From Psychrobacter arcticus 273-4 (GTDB lineage: Bacteria > Pseudomonadota > Gammaproteobacteria > Pseudomonadales > Moraxellaceae), in contig NC_007204.1 in assembly GCF_000012305.1 (NCBI RefSeq), positions 992,001 through 1,056,000 on the forward strand: 64,000 nucleotides of DNA. Reading direction: 5' to 3'. A model generated the notes under the pieces. The model ran no database searches, was not told the origin of the DNA, and saw nothing but the letters and a program-made list of their open reading frames with translations. Positions 36,108 to 45,207 of the stretch are shown one piece after another. Every line of letters begins with the position of its first letter. Positions within the stretch are counted from its first letter, which is position 1. The translations under genes and the position numbers were made by a program.

Positions 36108-37196
36108 TTATTTTTTAGATTTAATCTCATTGTACTCTTTATCTATCAACGCTTTTAGGTAAATTACCATATTTTCACCGTAAGCCTCTGCAATCACATT
36201 AAGTTTCTTTTCATAACCATGGGGCAACTTGAGCTTTTTTTCAGGTTTAACTATTTTCTTATCCCTAAACACCTTTTGATTCCAAGCAGTGCGCATTCTC
36301 TGGATCAATTCCCTCTTAGCATCACTATCCTTGTTTACTTTGCTAACTAATGTCGCAAAAGCTTTAGGATTTTGCCAATTAGTTTTGCTAGCTTGATCAA
36401 ATTCCTCATTTCTCGCAATTAATTGTTCTTCCTGTGAGTGTATACCTTGCTCTGATGTTTGATCAGGCTTATCTGTATTTTTAGCTTTCGTAGTTTGAAT
36501 ATCAATTAGCTTGCTCTTTAGATCTGAATGTAAATCGAGCGCATCTAATGATGCACATACTTGTGCATAACATTCTTTAGTGTTGTTAGGTAAAAAGGTA
36601 GGAGTATTTATTAATAGCTCTTTTTCTTGAAGGTAGTCAAATGCCCAATCCATTTGTTCTTGATCTTTTCTATCCAACCAACTCAAATATTTATGATTGG
36701 TTTTAAAATTATTGTAAAAATAAATTGCATTTTTCATGATATTTTTTTTACCGAATAAAAGAAAGTCTCTGCATAAAAAACCATTTTTGTTTCCAGCTCT
36801 ATGGAAAAGATCAAAGCTTAGTATTAGATCTTTTGGAAATACGGTGTGCTCCATGATTATATCGAACTCCCATTTACAGCAGAGGATAAGAAATGAATAA
36901 AACCAAAGCGTCGCACGTAAATCATCTTTTAACCAGCGTATATAATTATCTGGAACTAAAGTAGTTGTCGGAAAAAAATAAACCCTTTCATATATATTTA
37001 TTTTGAATTCTAAATCAATAGCAAGTTTAAGGTTGAACAAAGTATGTGGATATCTTGAAATTTTCCCATCTAGTTCTAAATTATGAAATATAAAGTCAAC
37101 TTCTCTTTGAGAATACTTTAATTTATTTGTCAATATAAAATTATCAGTCATTTTAGTATACCTTGAATATAGAGACCAGATTGGCACCTTTGCCAT
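36108..37196 (-). CDS. Hypothetical island protein
   Basis: Protein of up to 362 residues that I do not recognise. The N-terminal half is rich in aromatic residues and helices (LRATLWFYSFLILCCKWEF); a polar linker rich in Gln/Glu/Lys lies around residues 240-270; the C-terminal third is basic (KKIVKPEKKLKLPHGYEKK). The ATG 45 bases inside (37151, MTDNFILT) has AAGG upstream and may be the true start. It is the first gene inside the inferred island border and faces outward. Confidence 0.6.
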   Translation of the reverse strand: MAKVPIWSLYSRYTKMTDNFILTNKLKYSQREVDFIFHNLELDGKISRYPHTLFNLKLAIDLEFKINIYERVYFFPTTTLVPDNYIRWLKDDLRATLWFYSFLILCCKWEFDIIMEHTVFPKDLILSFDLFHRAGNKNGFLCRDFLLFGKKNIMKNAIYFYNNFKTNHKYLSWLDRKDQEQMDWAFDYLQEKELLINTPTFLPNNTKECYAQVCASLDALDLHSDLKSKLIDIQTTKAKNTDKPDQTSEQGIHSQEEQLIARNEEFDQASKTNWQNPKAFATLVSKVNKDSDAKRELIQRMRTAWNQKVFRDKKIVKPEKKLKLPHGYEKKLNVIAEAYGENMVIYLKALIDKEYNEIKSKK

Positions 37197-37577
37197 TAAT
37201 TATCTAGTAATTTTAACATCATTTAATCGTAGTATTATTAGTAATTTTTTAGTAATCGATTATTAGATAGCACCTTACCGTTTATAAGTATAGTATAGGG
37301 TAATAACTATATTTTTCTTATTATTCTATAAAATCAACTGCATCCCGTCTTGAACCAAAAAAATACGTAACTCCCCACTCAGCGAAATCACGCATGGGTA
37401 GGCTTTTTCAAAAACCAAAGTCACGCTGCAGCGTGATATTTATCAGCCTCAAAATCCGGTTATTAATATTATTATATGTATCAACCCTAATACTATGTGA
37501 CTAGCTACCCTTATCAATAAAAATAATAATTTACTCATCTGCCTAAGATTATGAACGTATAACTTTAGGCCAATAGC
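37197..37577. other. AT-rich intergenic region with a 16-bp perfect palindrome
   Basis: About 380 bp between the outward hypothetical gene and the Rep-like gene. At 37421-37436 lies the perfect palindrome TCACGCTGCAGCGTGA. Such a site upstream of a Rep-like gene could be an operator or part of an origin; iterons are not obvious. Confidence 0.5.
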
Positions 37578-38516
37578 ATGATCATCCCAAACTTAAGCCA
37601 TGAGGTAGTAGTCGCTAAAGTCGACAAACTCGTGAGCGATATACTTAACCCTAATACTCGAATTAGCATTCAACAAATCAGTGAGCAACTGAATCTTTAC
37701 TATCAGCCAATGACACTGCTTTACGATAATGATTTGGTATATGTCAATTCGATAAAATGGTTTATAGGCAGCTGCCATATTGTTTGTGGTTATTGTTATC
37801 CTCATGAAATTATTTGGGATGAGGCTATGACACAAAGGTTTTTAGATGCGCTAAAATTTTACCAGTATGAATATGCCACTGCTATGACGGATTTTGCTTT
37901 TCAAGAGCAGCGCAATAGCCAATCACTTAACAAATATATGAGTTACTTTTTAGAAAAGTACGCACGTGTGCTCATCGTAAGAGTAGATGTCAAAATAAAA
38001 GTAGAGTTTGCGCACCTTGTAGACATTGAAACATTTAACGGCTTCGTCAATCAGCTTATGGAAACAATTCAAAGGGATAGAGAGATAGAAAAGAAAAGAA
38101 AGGCTGGAAAGGTGGCTGATAAGGATAAAGGTTCTTTCGAAGATTTAAGGGGTTATGCTTGGGCTATAGAGCAGGGTGTTGATAATGGTGGTTTACACTG
38201 TCACTTGGTATTGATTTATAACGGTGACAAGCGTCAGCACGACTGGTTTCTAGGCGAAGCTGTCGGTAAGAAATGGGTAGAGATAACGGGGGGTTTAGGC
38301 TGGCACAACAATGGTAATACTACTGAGCGTAAACGACACTATGAGCGTCAGGGTACGCTTGGTATTGGCATGATTCACGGAAATAATCCCTTAGAAGTAA
38401 AAAACGCTATATATGCAGCACTGTACTTAACTCGACCTGACAAGTACGAGCAGCGCCTTAAAGCATGGACGCCAAGCATGCGCAGCTTTGGTCGCGGAAT
38501 TATCCCTAAGAATTAA
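37578..38516 (+). CDS. YagK/YfjJ-type, inovirus Gp2-like putative Rep protein
   Basis: Protein of 312 residues resembling the YagK/YfjJ C-terminal domain family (inovirus Gp2-like) found in integrative elements and satellite phages. A HUH-like pair occurs in GGLHCHLVLIYNG near residue 212, preceded by a region with LIVRVDVKIKVEF that would be an earlier core strand. This suggests a rolling-circle-type nicking replication protein. The C-terminus contains NPLEVKNAIYAALYLTRPDKYEQ. It has its own terminator at 38615-38639. Confidence 0.75.
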   Translation: MIIPNLSHEVVVAKVDKLVSDILNPNTRISIQQISEQLNLYYQPMTLLYDNDLVYVNSIKWFIGSCHIVCGYCYPHEIIWDEAMTQRFLDALKFYQYEYATAMTDFAFQEQRNSQSLNKYMSYFLEKYARVLIVRVDVKIKVEFAHLVDIETFNGFVNQLMETIQRDREIEKKRKAGKVADKDKGSFEDLRGYAWAIEQGVDNGGLHCHLVLIYNGDKRQHDWFLGEAVGKKWVEITGGLGWHNNGNTTERKRHYERQGTLGIGMIHGNNPLEVKNAIYAALYLTRPDKYEQRLKAWTPSMRSFGRGIIPKN

Positions 38517-38614
38517 GTAGTGCTTGGCATAGCCCATAGCTAACTAATTTCAAATACATACTACTTTCATGAGATCGAGCATTAGCGTGCTAATGCCTAT
38601 CCTTACTCATCATT

Positions 38615-38639
38615 AAAGGTCTGCCTCGTGCAGGCCTTT
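38615..38639 (+). terminator. Terminator after the Rep-like gene
   Basis: 10-bp stem (38615-38624 and 38630-38639, one G-T pair) with a 5-base loop and a T run. Confidence 0.85.
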
Positions 38640-38666
38640 TTTATGCCCAAAATAAAAGGAGTCTTT

Positions 38667-38963
38667 ATGAAATCAGTATGTCCATGCTGCCACTCATCAG
38701 CTGTGTATGAGATGACTGACAGTGCTCATGATCATTTGATCGACGAGCTGTTGTCTCCTGCTGCACTGATCGGTCTTGGCGTCAGCCTATGCAAGTCATT
38801 CAGAGTGCATCCTGTGATCGGTGTGATGGTAGGTACTGCCTTAGCAACCATGATCGAGATGGCTCAATCAAATACCGCTTTACCGATGCTGATTAATAAG
38901 CAGTATCGCTGTGATGACTGTACTCACGTGTTCTCATCAATCCATTCATCTAGCTCACTCTGA
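38667..38963 (+). CDS. Small zinc-ribbon protein
   Basis: Protein of 98 residues with an N-terminal CPCC and a C-terminal CDDC that could bind zinc, and a glycine-rich hydrophobic middle (AALIGLGVSLCKSFRVHPVIGVMVGTALATMI) that may be membrane-associated. AAGGAG six bases before the ATG at 38667 settles the start; the frame is open further upstream. Similar small proteins occur in integrative elements, function unknown. Confidence 0.7.
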   Translation: MKSVCPCCHSSAVYEMTDSAHDHLIDELLSPAALIGLGVSLCKSFRVHPVIGVMVGTALATMIEMAQSNTALPMLINKQYRCDDCTHVFSSIHSSSSL

Positions 38964-39024
38964 TTAATTAAACAAAGCAATCCATCAACTTACTTAACCA
39001 ATCAAATCTAAAAGGAATATTCTC

Positions 39025-39411
39025 ATGGCACATTTAATCGAATCAATGGCATATGTTGGCGAAACCCCTTGGCATGGCTTGGGCAATGAGCTTGCACCCA
39101 AGCAGCCTATTGAAGTCTGGGCCAAGCAAGCAGGTATGGACTGGCGTATTGAATCATCGGACGTTAGCTACATGGCTAATAACGATAAAGGGCATAACTT
39201 GATCTTGCCCTTTGCCGAGCAGAAGGTATTGTACCGTAGCGATAACTTCGAGCCGTTATCCGTCGTCAGTCAACGCTACCAAGAAGTTCAGCCTCGCGAG
39301 ATTCTAGAATTCTATCGTGATCTCACCGAACAGTCTGACTTTGAGCTGGAAACCGCAGGTGTATTAAAGGGTGGTCGTAAGCTATGGGCACTCGCTCGTA
39401 CAGGCCAGTCA
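39025..39411 (+). pseudogene. DUF932 (TIGR03299-type) protein, N-terminal fragment
   Basis: About 129 residues matching the start of DUF932 plasmid/phage-like proteins: MAHLIESMAYVGETPWHGLGNEL, VLYRSDNFEPLSVVSQRYQEVQP and VLKGGRKLWALARTGQS. The frame is cut by an IS at 39412 and ends a few codons inside it. Function of the family is unknown; it is common in integrative conjugative elements. Confidence 0.88.
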
Positions 39412-39428
39412 TGTAGTGGTCAACTAAT

Positions 39429-40271
39429 TTAGGACAGCTGATAAGAGGTTTGGTTAAAATAACGTTTCTCTTTCTCTGCTGGTGATAAATAATCGTTAAA
39501 CGCATGCGGTCTTATGGTTTGATAATAGCCCCAGATATAATCGACAATAGCAGTTTTAGCCTCAGTCATATTTTCATAGCCATTTTTTGGCATCCATTCG
39601 GTTTTAAAGCTTCTAAAGAAGCGCTCAGTCGGAGCGTTGTCCCAACAGTTGCCCTTTCGGCTCATACTATGCGTCATACCACTGCAATCGGCTACTGCTT
39701 TTGCAAACGCCTGGGAGCTATAATGGCTGCCCTGATCTGAATGAAACAACACGCCACTGGGTTTCATTCTGCTGTGATATGCCATTTGTAGCGCTTTGAC
39801 GGTAAGCTTACTATCCGGTGAGCTTGATATGGCAAAGCCCACCAAACGACGGGCGTACAGGTCTAAAACGACGGCAAGATAACACCAACCGCCTTTGATG
39901 CGAATATACGTCACATCCCCCGTCCAGACCTGATTGGGTGCTTCTGGGCTAAAGTTTCGATCTAATATATTGTCATAAATGCTATGTTTTTCATCAGCTT
40001 GTCTGTAGTGATGTCGCTTTATCTGACAGCTTTTGAGTCCCAGTTTTGCCATAAGCTTTGCTACTTTATATCGGCTAAGGGTGATGCCATGCTCATTGTT
40101 TAAGATGGCACGAATCGTTCGAGCCCCTGCCGAGCCGTTTGATTGCTTAAATATTTGGCGAATTAAAGCTTTGATCCTAATTAAGACAAGGCTGATGGAT
40201 TTGGGATTTTTGCCATAGTAATAGCTGCTCTTATTCATGCCAAACAGCTTGAATAGTTGGTTTTTGCTCAC
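39429..40271 (-). CDS. IS3-family transposase OrfB
   Basis: 280 residues with HTH_21 and integrase core: QVWTGDVTYIRIKGGWCYLAVVLD (first D), VLFHSDQGSHYSS (second D), SRKGNCWDNAPTERFFRSFKTEW (E). It resembles the IS51-type group. Translation is probably coupled to orfA by -1 frameshifting; the frame is open back into orfA. Confidence 0.94.
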   Translation of the reverse strand: MSKNQLFKLFGMNKSSYYYGKNPKSISLVLIRIKALIRQIFKQSNGSAGARTIRAILNNEHGITLSRYKVAKLMAKLGLKSCQIKRHHYRQADEKHSIYDNILDRNFSPEAPNQVWTGDVTYIRIKGGWCYLAVVLDLYARRLVGFAISSSPDSKLTVKALQMAYHSRMKPSGVLFHSDQGSHYSSQAFAKAVADCSGMTHSMSRKGNCWDNAPTERFFRSFKTEWMPKNGYENMTEAKTAIVDYIWGYYQTIRPHAFNDYLSPAEKEKRYFNQTSYQLS

Positions 40272-40300
40272 CCGTTTATCCTGCTCTGCCAGCTGGTTTA

Positions 40301-40612
40301 TTAGCGATAGTCGTTTAGATTGTCCAACGCCAGCAGAGCGGAAGCCTTTTTTAAGATGTCGCGCTCCATCCTCAAGCGCTTATTCTCTTTACGCAGTTCT
40401 TGGAGCTCTCGCTGTTCATCCGTTAAAGCATTGCCGACTTTAGGTGCTTGGCCACTCATTTCTTGACGGTATTGACTCAGCCATTTCTGCAAGGTGGATT
40501 TGCCAATGCCAAGTGAGCTTGCCACGTCAGTTATGCTACGGTTGTGATCAATCACTAAGCTTATGGCTTCTAGCTTGAATTCTCGAGTATATTGGTTGCG
40601 TTTTTGGCTCAT
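40301..40612 (-). CDS. IS3-family transposase OrfA
   Basis: 103 residues: QYTREFKLEAISLVIDHNRSITDVASSLGIGKSTLQKWLSQYR is the helix-turn-helix, followed by a zipper RELQELRKENKRLRMERDILKKA that contains the A6G slippery sequence (near 40348-40354). Confidence 0.94.
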   Translation of the reverse strand: MSQKRNQYTREFKLEAISLVIDHNRSITDVASSLGIGKSTLQKWLSQYRQEMSGQAPKVGNALTDEQRELQELRKENKRLRMERDILKKASALLALDNLNDYR

Positions 40613-40677
40613 ACGGTTTTCCTCTTTGGGTTAATATAAACCTCTTATGCGCTGTCCAGTTTTATTATGCCACTACA

Positions 40678-41049
40678 CACAGCTATGAGATGAAGCAGTT
40701 GTCAGAGCGCCGTGTCACTCAAGCGGAAGCGGCTAACTATCTAAGCCGTGTGTTCAACGATCAGGACAATGACATCATTTTATTTAACCGTGCTAAGAAA
40801 GAGAAAGATGCGGTGCCCAATGCCAAAGCGATGAATCAAGTCATGAGCATGTTCAACGGTCAAGGTCGCGGTGCCACACTCGATGCGGCTAGTGATACCG
40901 CCTATGGTTTGCTGTGCAGCATCACTGAGTACGTGGATCATGAACGACGGGCGATGAATACGGACAATCGCCTGAACTCAGCATGGTTCGGTGCTGGCGC
41001 TAAGCTGAAACAAAAAGGTTTGGAGCAATCGCTATTGCTGCTTGCTTAA
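40678..41049 (+). pseudogene. DUF932 protein, C-terminal fragment
   Basis: Continues the DUF932 reading frame after the IS: YEMKQLSERRVTQAEAANYLSRVF through NRLNSAWFGAGAKLKQKGLEQSLLLLA. Compared with family members of about 330 residues, roughly 80-90 residues from the middle are absent, so DNA was lost during or after IS insertion. Unless the IS leaves with repair, no full protein can be made. Confidence 0.85.
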
Positions 41050-41081
41050 CCAGTGATGAAGACACCGCTGAACACACAATC

Positions 41082-41103
41082 AACCACGCCTTTGAGCGTG
41101 GTT
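41082..41103 (+). terminator. Terminator after the DUF932 gene
   Basis: 8-bp stem (AACCACGC with GCGTGGTT) and 6-base loop followed by seven T. Confidence 0.85.
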
Positions 41104-41153
41104 TTTTTATGCCGTTTATTTAACCAATAATAAATCTAACGAAGGAATTCACT

Positions 41154-42278
41154 ATGAACCTGATCGCATTAAACACGACGACTCAGCCAAGACACACCAA
41201 GCGCACTACCGTTAAGGTTAAGACGCCAATAAAGACTAAGCATGGTATCGAAGATATGCCGAAGTCCAAGCTAGAGAGCAAACCCGTTAAGTCGTCTAAC
41301 AATCAATCAAGCACAGCTAAACGTCTGGTCAATACCAAATCTTTGAGCCATGAGGACTGGCTACAAGTACGCAGACAAGGTATTGGCAGCTCTGATGCCG
41401 CTGCTGCCTGTGGTATCCATCCGTATTTGTCTATGCTGGAGCTGTGGATGATTAAGACCGGTCGTATCGACTCTGATATCGATGAGAGCATCGAAGGGTA
41501 CTCGCCATTGTATTGGGGCAATACCTTAGAGCCGATGGTGGCTAAATACTATCAAGCGCATACCGGCAATAAGGTGCGCCGCGTCAATGCCATCTTGCAG
41601 CATCCTGAGCAGCCATTTATGCTGGCGAACTTGGACTATGCAATCACTGGTAATGACGAGGTACAGATACTGGAATGTAAAACTGCTGGTGAACATGGTG
41701 CCAAGCTCTGGAAGCATGGCGTACCTTTGTACGTCACTTGCCAAGTACAACACCAGTTGGCGGTCACAGGCAAACAAGCAGCGCATATCTGTGTGCTGCT
41801 GTGTGGACATGAAGCGAAGATTTACAAGGTTGAGCGTGACGAGCGCTTAATTGAATCTATCATCGAACATGAGCGTCTATTCTGGCAATACGTAGTAACA
41901 GACACGCCGCCCACACCTGATCACTCTGAGTCAGCAGCGCGGGCATTAAAACAGTTGTATCCAGCGCCTAAACCCTCAAGCAAAGTTGATCTACGAGAGG
42001 ATGACGGTGCTAACAAGTTGTTTGAGAAATTACTTAGCTACCGTGATTACATGCAGGAGTTAGAAGAACGCCATGATCAGGTCAAGCATCAGCTACAAAC
42101 GCTGATTGCAGACAATGAGATTGCGGTATTCGAGAAAGGCGCTATTTCGTGGAAGCGCTCGAAAGACAGTGTCAGTCTTGATAGCAAGGCGCTCACTAAA
42201 GCGCATCCTGAGTTGCTTGAGCAGTTTAGTAAAACCCGTCAAGGTAGTCGTCGCTTTATGATCCTTAACGATAACTAA
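41154..42278 (+). CDS. YqaJ-family recombination nuclease
   Basis: Protein of 374 residues with a YqaJ viral-recombinase (lambda exonuclease-like) domain from about residue 60 to 250: SHEDWLQVRRQGIGSSDAAAACG, YWGNTLEPMVAKYY, MLANLDYAITG and the catalytic D/ExK in VQILECKTAG near residue 175, then VPLYVTCQVQHQLAVTG. The first 60 residues are basic and the last 100 form a coiled helix. It would resect DNA for single-strand annealing recombination in the mobile element. It has its own terminator at 42343-42363. Confidence 0.9.
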   Translation: MNLIALNTTTQPRHTKRTTVKVKTPIKTKHGIEDMPKSKLESKPVKSSNNQSSTAKRLVNTKSLSHEDWLQVRRQGIGSSDAAAACGIHPYLSMLELWMIKTGRIDSDIDESIEGYSPLYWGNTLEPMVAKYYQAHTGNKVRRVNAILQHPEQPFMLANLDYAITGNDEVQILECKTAGEHGAKLWKHGVPLYVTCQVQHQLAVTGKQAAHICVLLCGHEAKIYKVERDERLIESIIEHERLFWQYVVTDTPPTPDHSESAARALKQLYPAPKPSSKVDLREDDGANKLFEKLLSYRDYMQELEERHDQVKHQLQTLIADNEIAVFEKGAISWKRSKDSVSLDSKALTKAHPELLEQFSKTRQGSRRFMILNDN

Positions 42279-42342
42279 GCTAATACTCAGTCATCAAACA
42301 TACTCAATAAATGAATCCACTCAATCAAATAAGCGCATAACT

Positions 42343-42363
42343 GCCCAGCTATCGAAGCTGGGC
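42343..42363 (+). terminator. Terminator after the YqaJ gene
   Basis: Perfect 8-bp stem (GCCCAGCT/AGCTGGGC) with a 5-base loop and a T run. Confidence 0.9.
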
Positions 42364-42412
42364 TTTTTTATGGCTTAACACATTCTATTAAATCCATAAA
42401 AGGAATATCACC

Positions 42413-43324
42413 ATGATTAAAGGTCTAACGATTACTCCACCAGTTTTAGGTCGTATCAGTATTGGACGTGTCGTTGTCAAAGATGGCAAGCGTCTCCCTG
42501 CTAAAGACGATCAATTCACCATTACCAGTCAAATCCAGAATAAAGACGGCTGGATCAATCATCCACTAGACGAAAAGCTACGCGAAAACAGCAACGGAAA
42601 GCTCAGACAAATACCGGTTCGTATGCTGTTCAATGACCCTGAGCTCAACCTACGAGCTGAGTACACCTTGTTTGATAGACAGACAGGTCGTCCACTATGC
42701 GTCGGTGACGGTGAAAAGTGTCAGCGCAGAACCAATAACGGTGTCGAGCAACTGCCTTGCCCATCACCTGATCGCTGTCCACTGGCGCAAGGCGGTGCTT
42801 GTAAACCATATGGCAGGCTTTACGTGAATCTGTCTGAAGATGATGAGCTAGGCACGTTTATCTTTCGCACCACGGGATTTAATAGTATTAGAACGCTTGC
42901 CGCACGCTTAAGCTACTTTGTCGCCGTGTCAGGCAATAAGCTGTCATGCTTGCCATTGCAGTTAACCTTACGCGGCAAAAGCACGACGCAAAGCTATCGG
43001 ACGCCAATTTACTTTGTGGATTTAACGCTGCGTGATGGGGTGACGCTTAAAGATGCGGTACAAGATGCGCAATCGATAGATGCGGAGCTTAGCGAGCATG
43101 GCTTTGATCAAGCCGCGCTAGAGGTAGCGGCTAAGCAAGGCTATGTAAATTCATGTTTTGGCATCGATGGCGATGAGACGTTTGAGGTAGTGGATGAGTT
43201 TTATCCGATGGAGGTAAGCGATGCGAGCAATAGTCAGCAAGGTCATACAAGAAATAGCTCAACGACTCATGACGTGACCAGCATTGAGCAAGGGCTACGA
43301 CAGAGTGTGACGGCTGTGAGTTAA
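42413..43324 (+). CDS. Cys-rich ICE-type protein (annotated elsewhere as hydrolase or metal-binding protein)
   Basis: 303-residue protein of a type common in integrative elements next to DUF932 and YqaJ genes. The opening MIKGLTITPPVLGRISIG and a cysteine cluster (CVGDGEKCQRR, then LPCPSPDRCPLAQGGACKPYG, near residues 100-140) suggest a bound metal. It resembles recombination directionality-type phage proteins. The C-terminal 40 residues are polar and probably disordered. Function not known. Confidence 0.75.
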   Translation: MIKGLTITPPVLGRISIGRVVVKDGKRLPAKDDQFTITSQIQNKDGWINHPLDEKLRENSNGKLRQIPVRMLFNDPELNLRAEYTLFDRQTGRPLCVGDGEKCQRRTNNGVEQLPCPSPDRCPLAQGGACKPYGRLYVNLSEDDELGTFIFRTTGFNSIRTLAARLSYFVAVSGNKLSCLPLQLTLRGKSTTQSYRTPIYFVDLTLRDGVTLKDAVQDAQSIDAELSEHGFDQAALEVAAKQGYVNSCFGIDGDETFEVVDEFYPMEVSDASNSQQGHTRNSSTTHDVTSIEQGLRQSVTAVS

Positions 43325-43348
43325 CGCAGTTAAAGAAGAGTGTCGAAA

Positions 43349-43370
43349 AGGAGCTGATTATTCAGCTCCT
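43349..43370 (+). terminator. Terminator after the Cys-rich gene
   Basis: 9-bp stem (AGGAGCTGA/TCAGCTCCT) with a 4-base loop and seven T. Confidence 0.88.
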
Positions 43371-43486
43371 TTTTTTATGGCTTCAACCAAGGCTAACAGT
43401 CGGACTGTATGGGATGCAGTAAAAAAATATAGGACTCGATAAGTATATGAGGGGAAATGCTCTCATTCACTTACAAGGAGATAATC

Positions 43487-43738
43487 ATGGAAACTTTAAA
43501 CACAGCGCACCCAGTAATCGAGCAATGCAATCATATTCCACAGCTACTGAATATTAAAGATGTTGGTAGCTATACAGGCCTTAGTCGTTCGACTATCTAT
43601 GAGATGGTTAACGAAAAATCTGATCGTTATGATCCAACGTTCCCTAAGAAGGTACAGCTGACACAGGTAAGGGTAGTATGGGTAGCCAGCGAGATTGCAG
43701 AGTGGATTAATAATAAGATTGCTAAGCGCTCAACCTAG
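43487..43738 (+). CDS. AlpA-family helix-turn-helix regulator
   Basis: 83-residue DNA-binding protein with the MerR-like HTH of AlpA: LLNIKDVGSYTGLSRSTIYEMV, a wing DPTFPKKVQLTQVRVVWVASEIAEWI. AlpA proteins switch on integrase or excision in prophages and islands. AAGGAG seven bases upstream fixes the ATG at 43487 rather than the longer open frame. A terminator follows (43747-43777). Confidence 0.88.
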   Translation: METLNTAHPVIEQCNHIPQLLNIKDVGSYTGLSRSTIYEMVNEKSDRYDPTFPKKVQLTQVRVVWVASEIAEWINNKIAKRST

Positions 43739-44104
43739 ATTTATCGAACCGCCTTAAACGTGAAGGGTAGGGCGGTTTATTTTTTTTTGTAAGTTTAGCC
43801 ATTTTTAGCTCATTTAGATAATATCGTTTGAATTGAAACACGCCCTAGTAAAAACCTCTTGTATAAGTCAACGCTAGGGTTTGCAACTACCATTATTGGC
43901 AAAGGGCAATGAAATTTTACTTTCACAAGAGGTATGGTTTTTATTTGTTGCATAAATATTTCTCATATATTACTATCCGTAAATTAGTCGACATTCTTCA
44001 TGATTTAGACTTAGGTTTTCAAGTAAAACTCTAGAAACCGATTATTAATAGATTTGTAAAGGCTATTCACGATTGACTATGAGTAATAAATATTAAGGAA
44101 ATTA
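43739..44104. promoter_or_regulatory. Leader of the defence-like module with nested inverted repeats
   Basis: After the AlpA terminator (stem AACCGCC 43747-43753 with GGCGGTT 43771-43777) there are two inverted pairs: CCCTAG (43843-43848) with CTAGGG (43874-43879), and ACCTCTTGT (43854-43862) with ACAAGAGGT (43925-43933). They are out of register and could be operators, a small RNA or an old junction. No clear promoter is identified; no gene seen. Confidence 0.45.
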
Positions 44105-45163
44105 ATGCAAAACTCTAATACAGCAAGACTAAACGAAGAGATGAATCAAAGTATTAGATCTTCAAACATATTTAAAACTCCTGCCTTTGCTGACAAAAAA
44201 AACTCAAAAACTAATGATAGCGATGAAAATACTATCGTTTATCAAGCTCAAACATCTAAATATCATTTAGATACTGATGTCATTCTGACAACTCATACAC
44301 GTAACGAACTTGAAGAGAGTTTAGCAAAATTAAAATTTCATAAAGTTATCTATGAAGACTGGGGTTTTAGTGAAGTTGATAAACTTGGACGCAGTAGTAT
44401 TTTAAATTTCTATGGAAAACCTGGAACCGGTAAAACTTTAACCGCTGAAGCGTTCGCAGGCCGATTAGATTTGCCCATCATTAAAGTCGGTATAGCTGAA
44501 ATAGAAAGCAAGCTCATGGGAGAAACGTCAAAGAACATACAAAAGGTTTTTCAGGACGCTTATGATCAAAATGCAGTTTTATTTTTCGATGAAGCAGATA
44601 CTTTGCTAGGTAAGCGTTTGTCTTCCGTTACTCAAGGTGTAGACAATGAAATCAATGCTATGCGCTCAACTATGCTTATTGAGTTAGAGAAATTTGATGG
44701 TGTTGTTATCTTTGCGACAAATTTTGCTAAAAACTACGATGAAGCTTTTCGTTCACGTATCACTTATCACGTTGAATTTATACTTCCTGATTTAGACACT
44801 CGCAAAAAGCTTTGGTCAAGAATGTTAGTTGCAAAAATTCCATTGGCTGATGAGAGAGACAGCCTCGTTAATCAATCTGCAGAACTATCAGATGGTTTTT
44901 CAGGACGTGAGATAAGAACTTGTATGCGTTTAGCCCTACCAAAAGCATTAATGCAGCCGGGTGTATTAATTGAAGAGGCAATGTTAAGTGTTGAGCATCT
45001 GATATCAGCTATCGAAAACGTAAGAAAGTCCCAAAGGGAAGTTGGTAGCAGTACGGATACTAGTAGTAAACGCAAATTCGCTGCTCAAGAAGCTTTGATC
45101 GCAAAAAAACTACTAGGTACAACAGATAAATCATTAGATAAAGAAGAATTACTCGAACAATAA
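44105..45163 (+). CDS. AAA+ ATPase, first gene of a Zorya-like module
   Basis: 352-residue AAA+ ATPase of the FtsH/CDC48/spastin-like type. Walker A is GKPGTGKT at residues 104-111, Walker B LFFDEAD at 159-165, sensor 1 FATN near 203, arginine fingers in AFRSRITYHVEF near 215-222, and sensor 2 in GFSGREIRTCMRLAL. About 60 polar residues precede the domain. It would use ATP to remodel a protein partner. AAGGAA five bases before the ATG supports the start. It is followed after 44 bp by the helical protein and the ZorA/ZorB-like genes, all on the same strand, forming one operon. Confidence 0.88.
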   Translation: MQNSNTARLNEEMNQSIRSSNIFKTPAFADKKNSKTNDSDENTIVYQAQTSKYHLDTDVILTTHTRNELEESLAKLKFHKVIYEDWGFSEVDKLGRSSILNFYGKPGTGKTLTAEAFAGRLDLPIIKVGIAEIESKLMGETSKNIQKVFQDAYDQNAVLFFDEADTLLGKRLSSVTQGVDNEINAMRSTMLIELEKFDGVVIFATNFAKNYDEAFRSRITYHVEFILPDLDTRKKLWSRMLVAKIPLADERDSLVNQSAELSDGFSGREIRTCMRLALPKALMQPGVLIEEAMLSVEHLISAIENVRKSQREVGSSTDTSSKRKFAAQEALIAKKLLGTTDKSLDKEELLEQ

Positions 45164-45207
45164 AATAATGATGGTTAGGTAATATCTAATACATTTAGGG
45201 GTCAAAA

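Larger units (their letters stand above)
39412..40677 (-). mobile_element. Complete IS3-family element inserted in the DUF932 gene
   Basis: 1266 bp. Ends are inverted repeats beginning TGTAGTGG at 39412 and its complement ending at 40677; inner parts (GGACAGC, ATAAGAGGTTT) also match. orfA and orfB carry an A6G frameshift site. The flanking bases (TCA and CAC) do not form a target duplication, and the two DUF932 pieces do not join without a gap. Confidence 0.9.
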
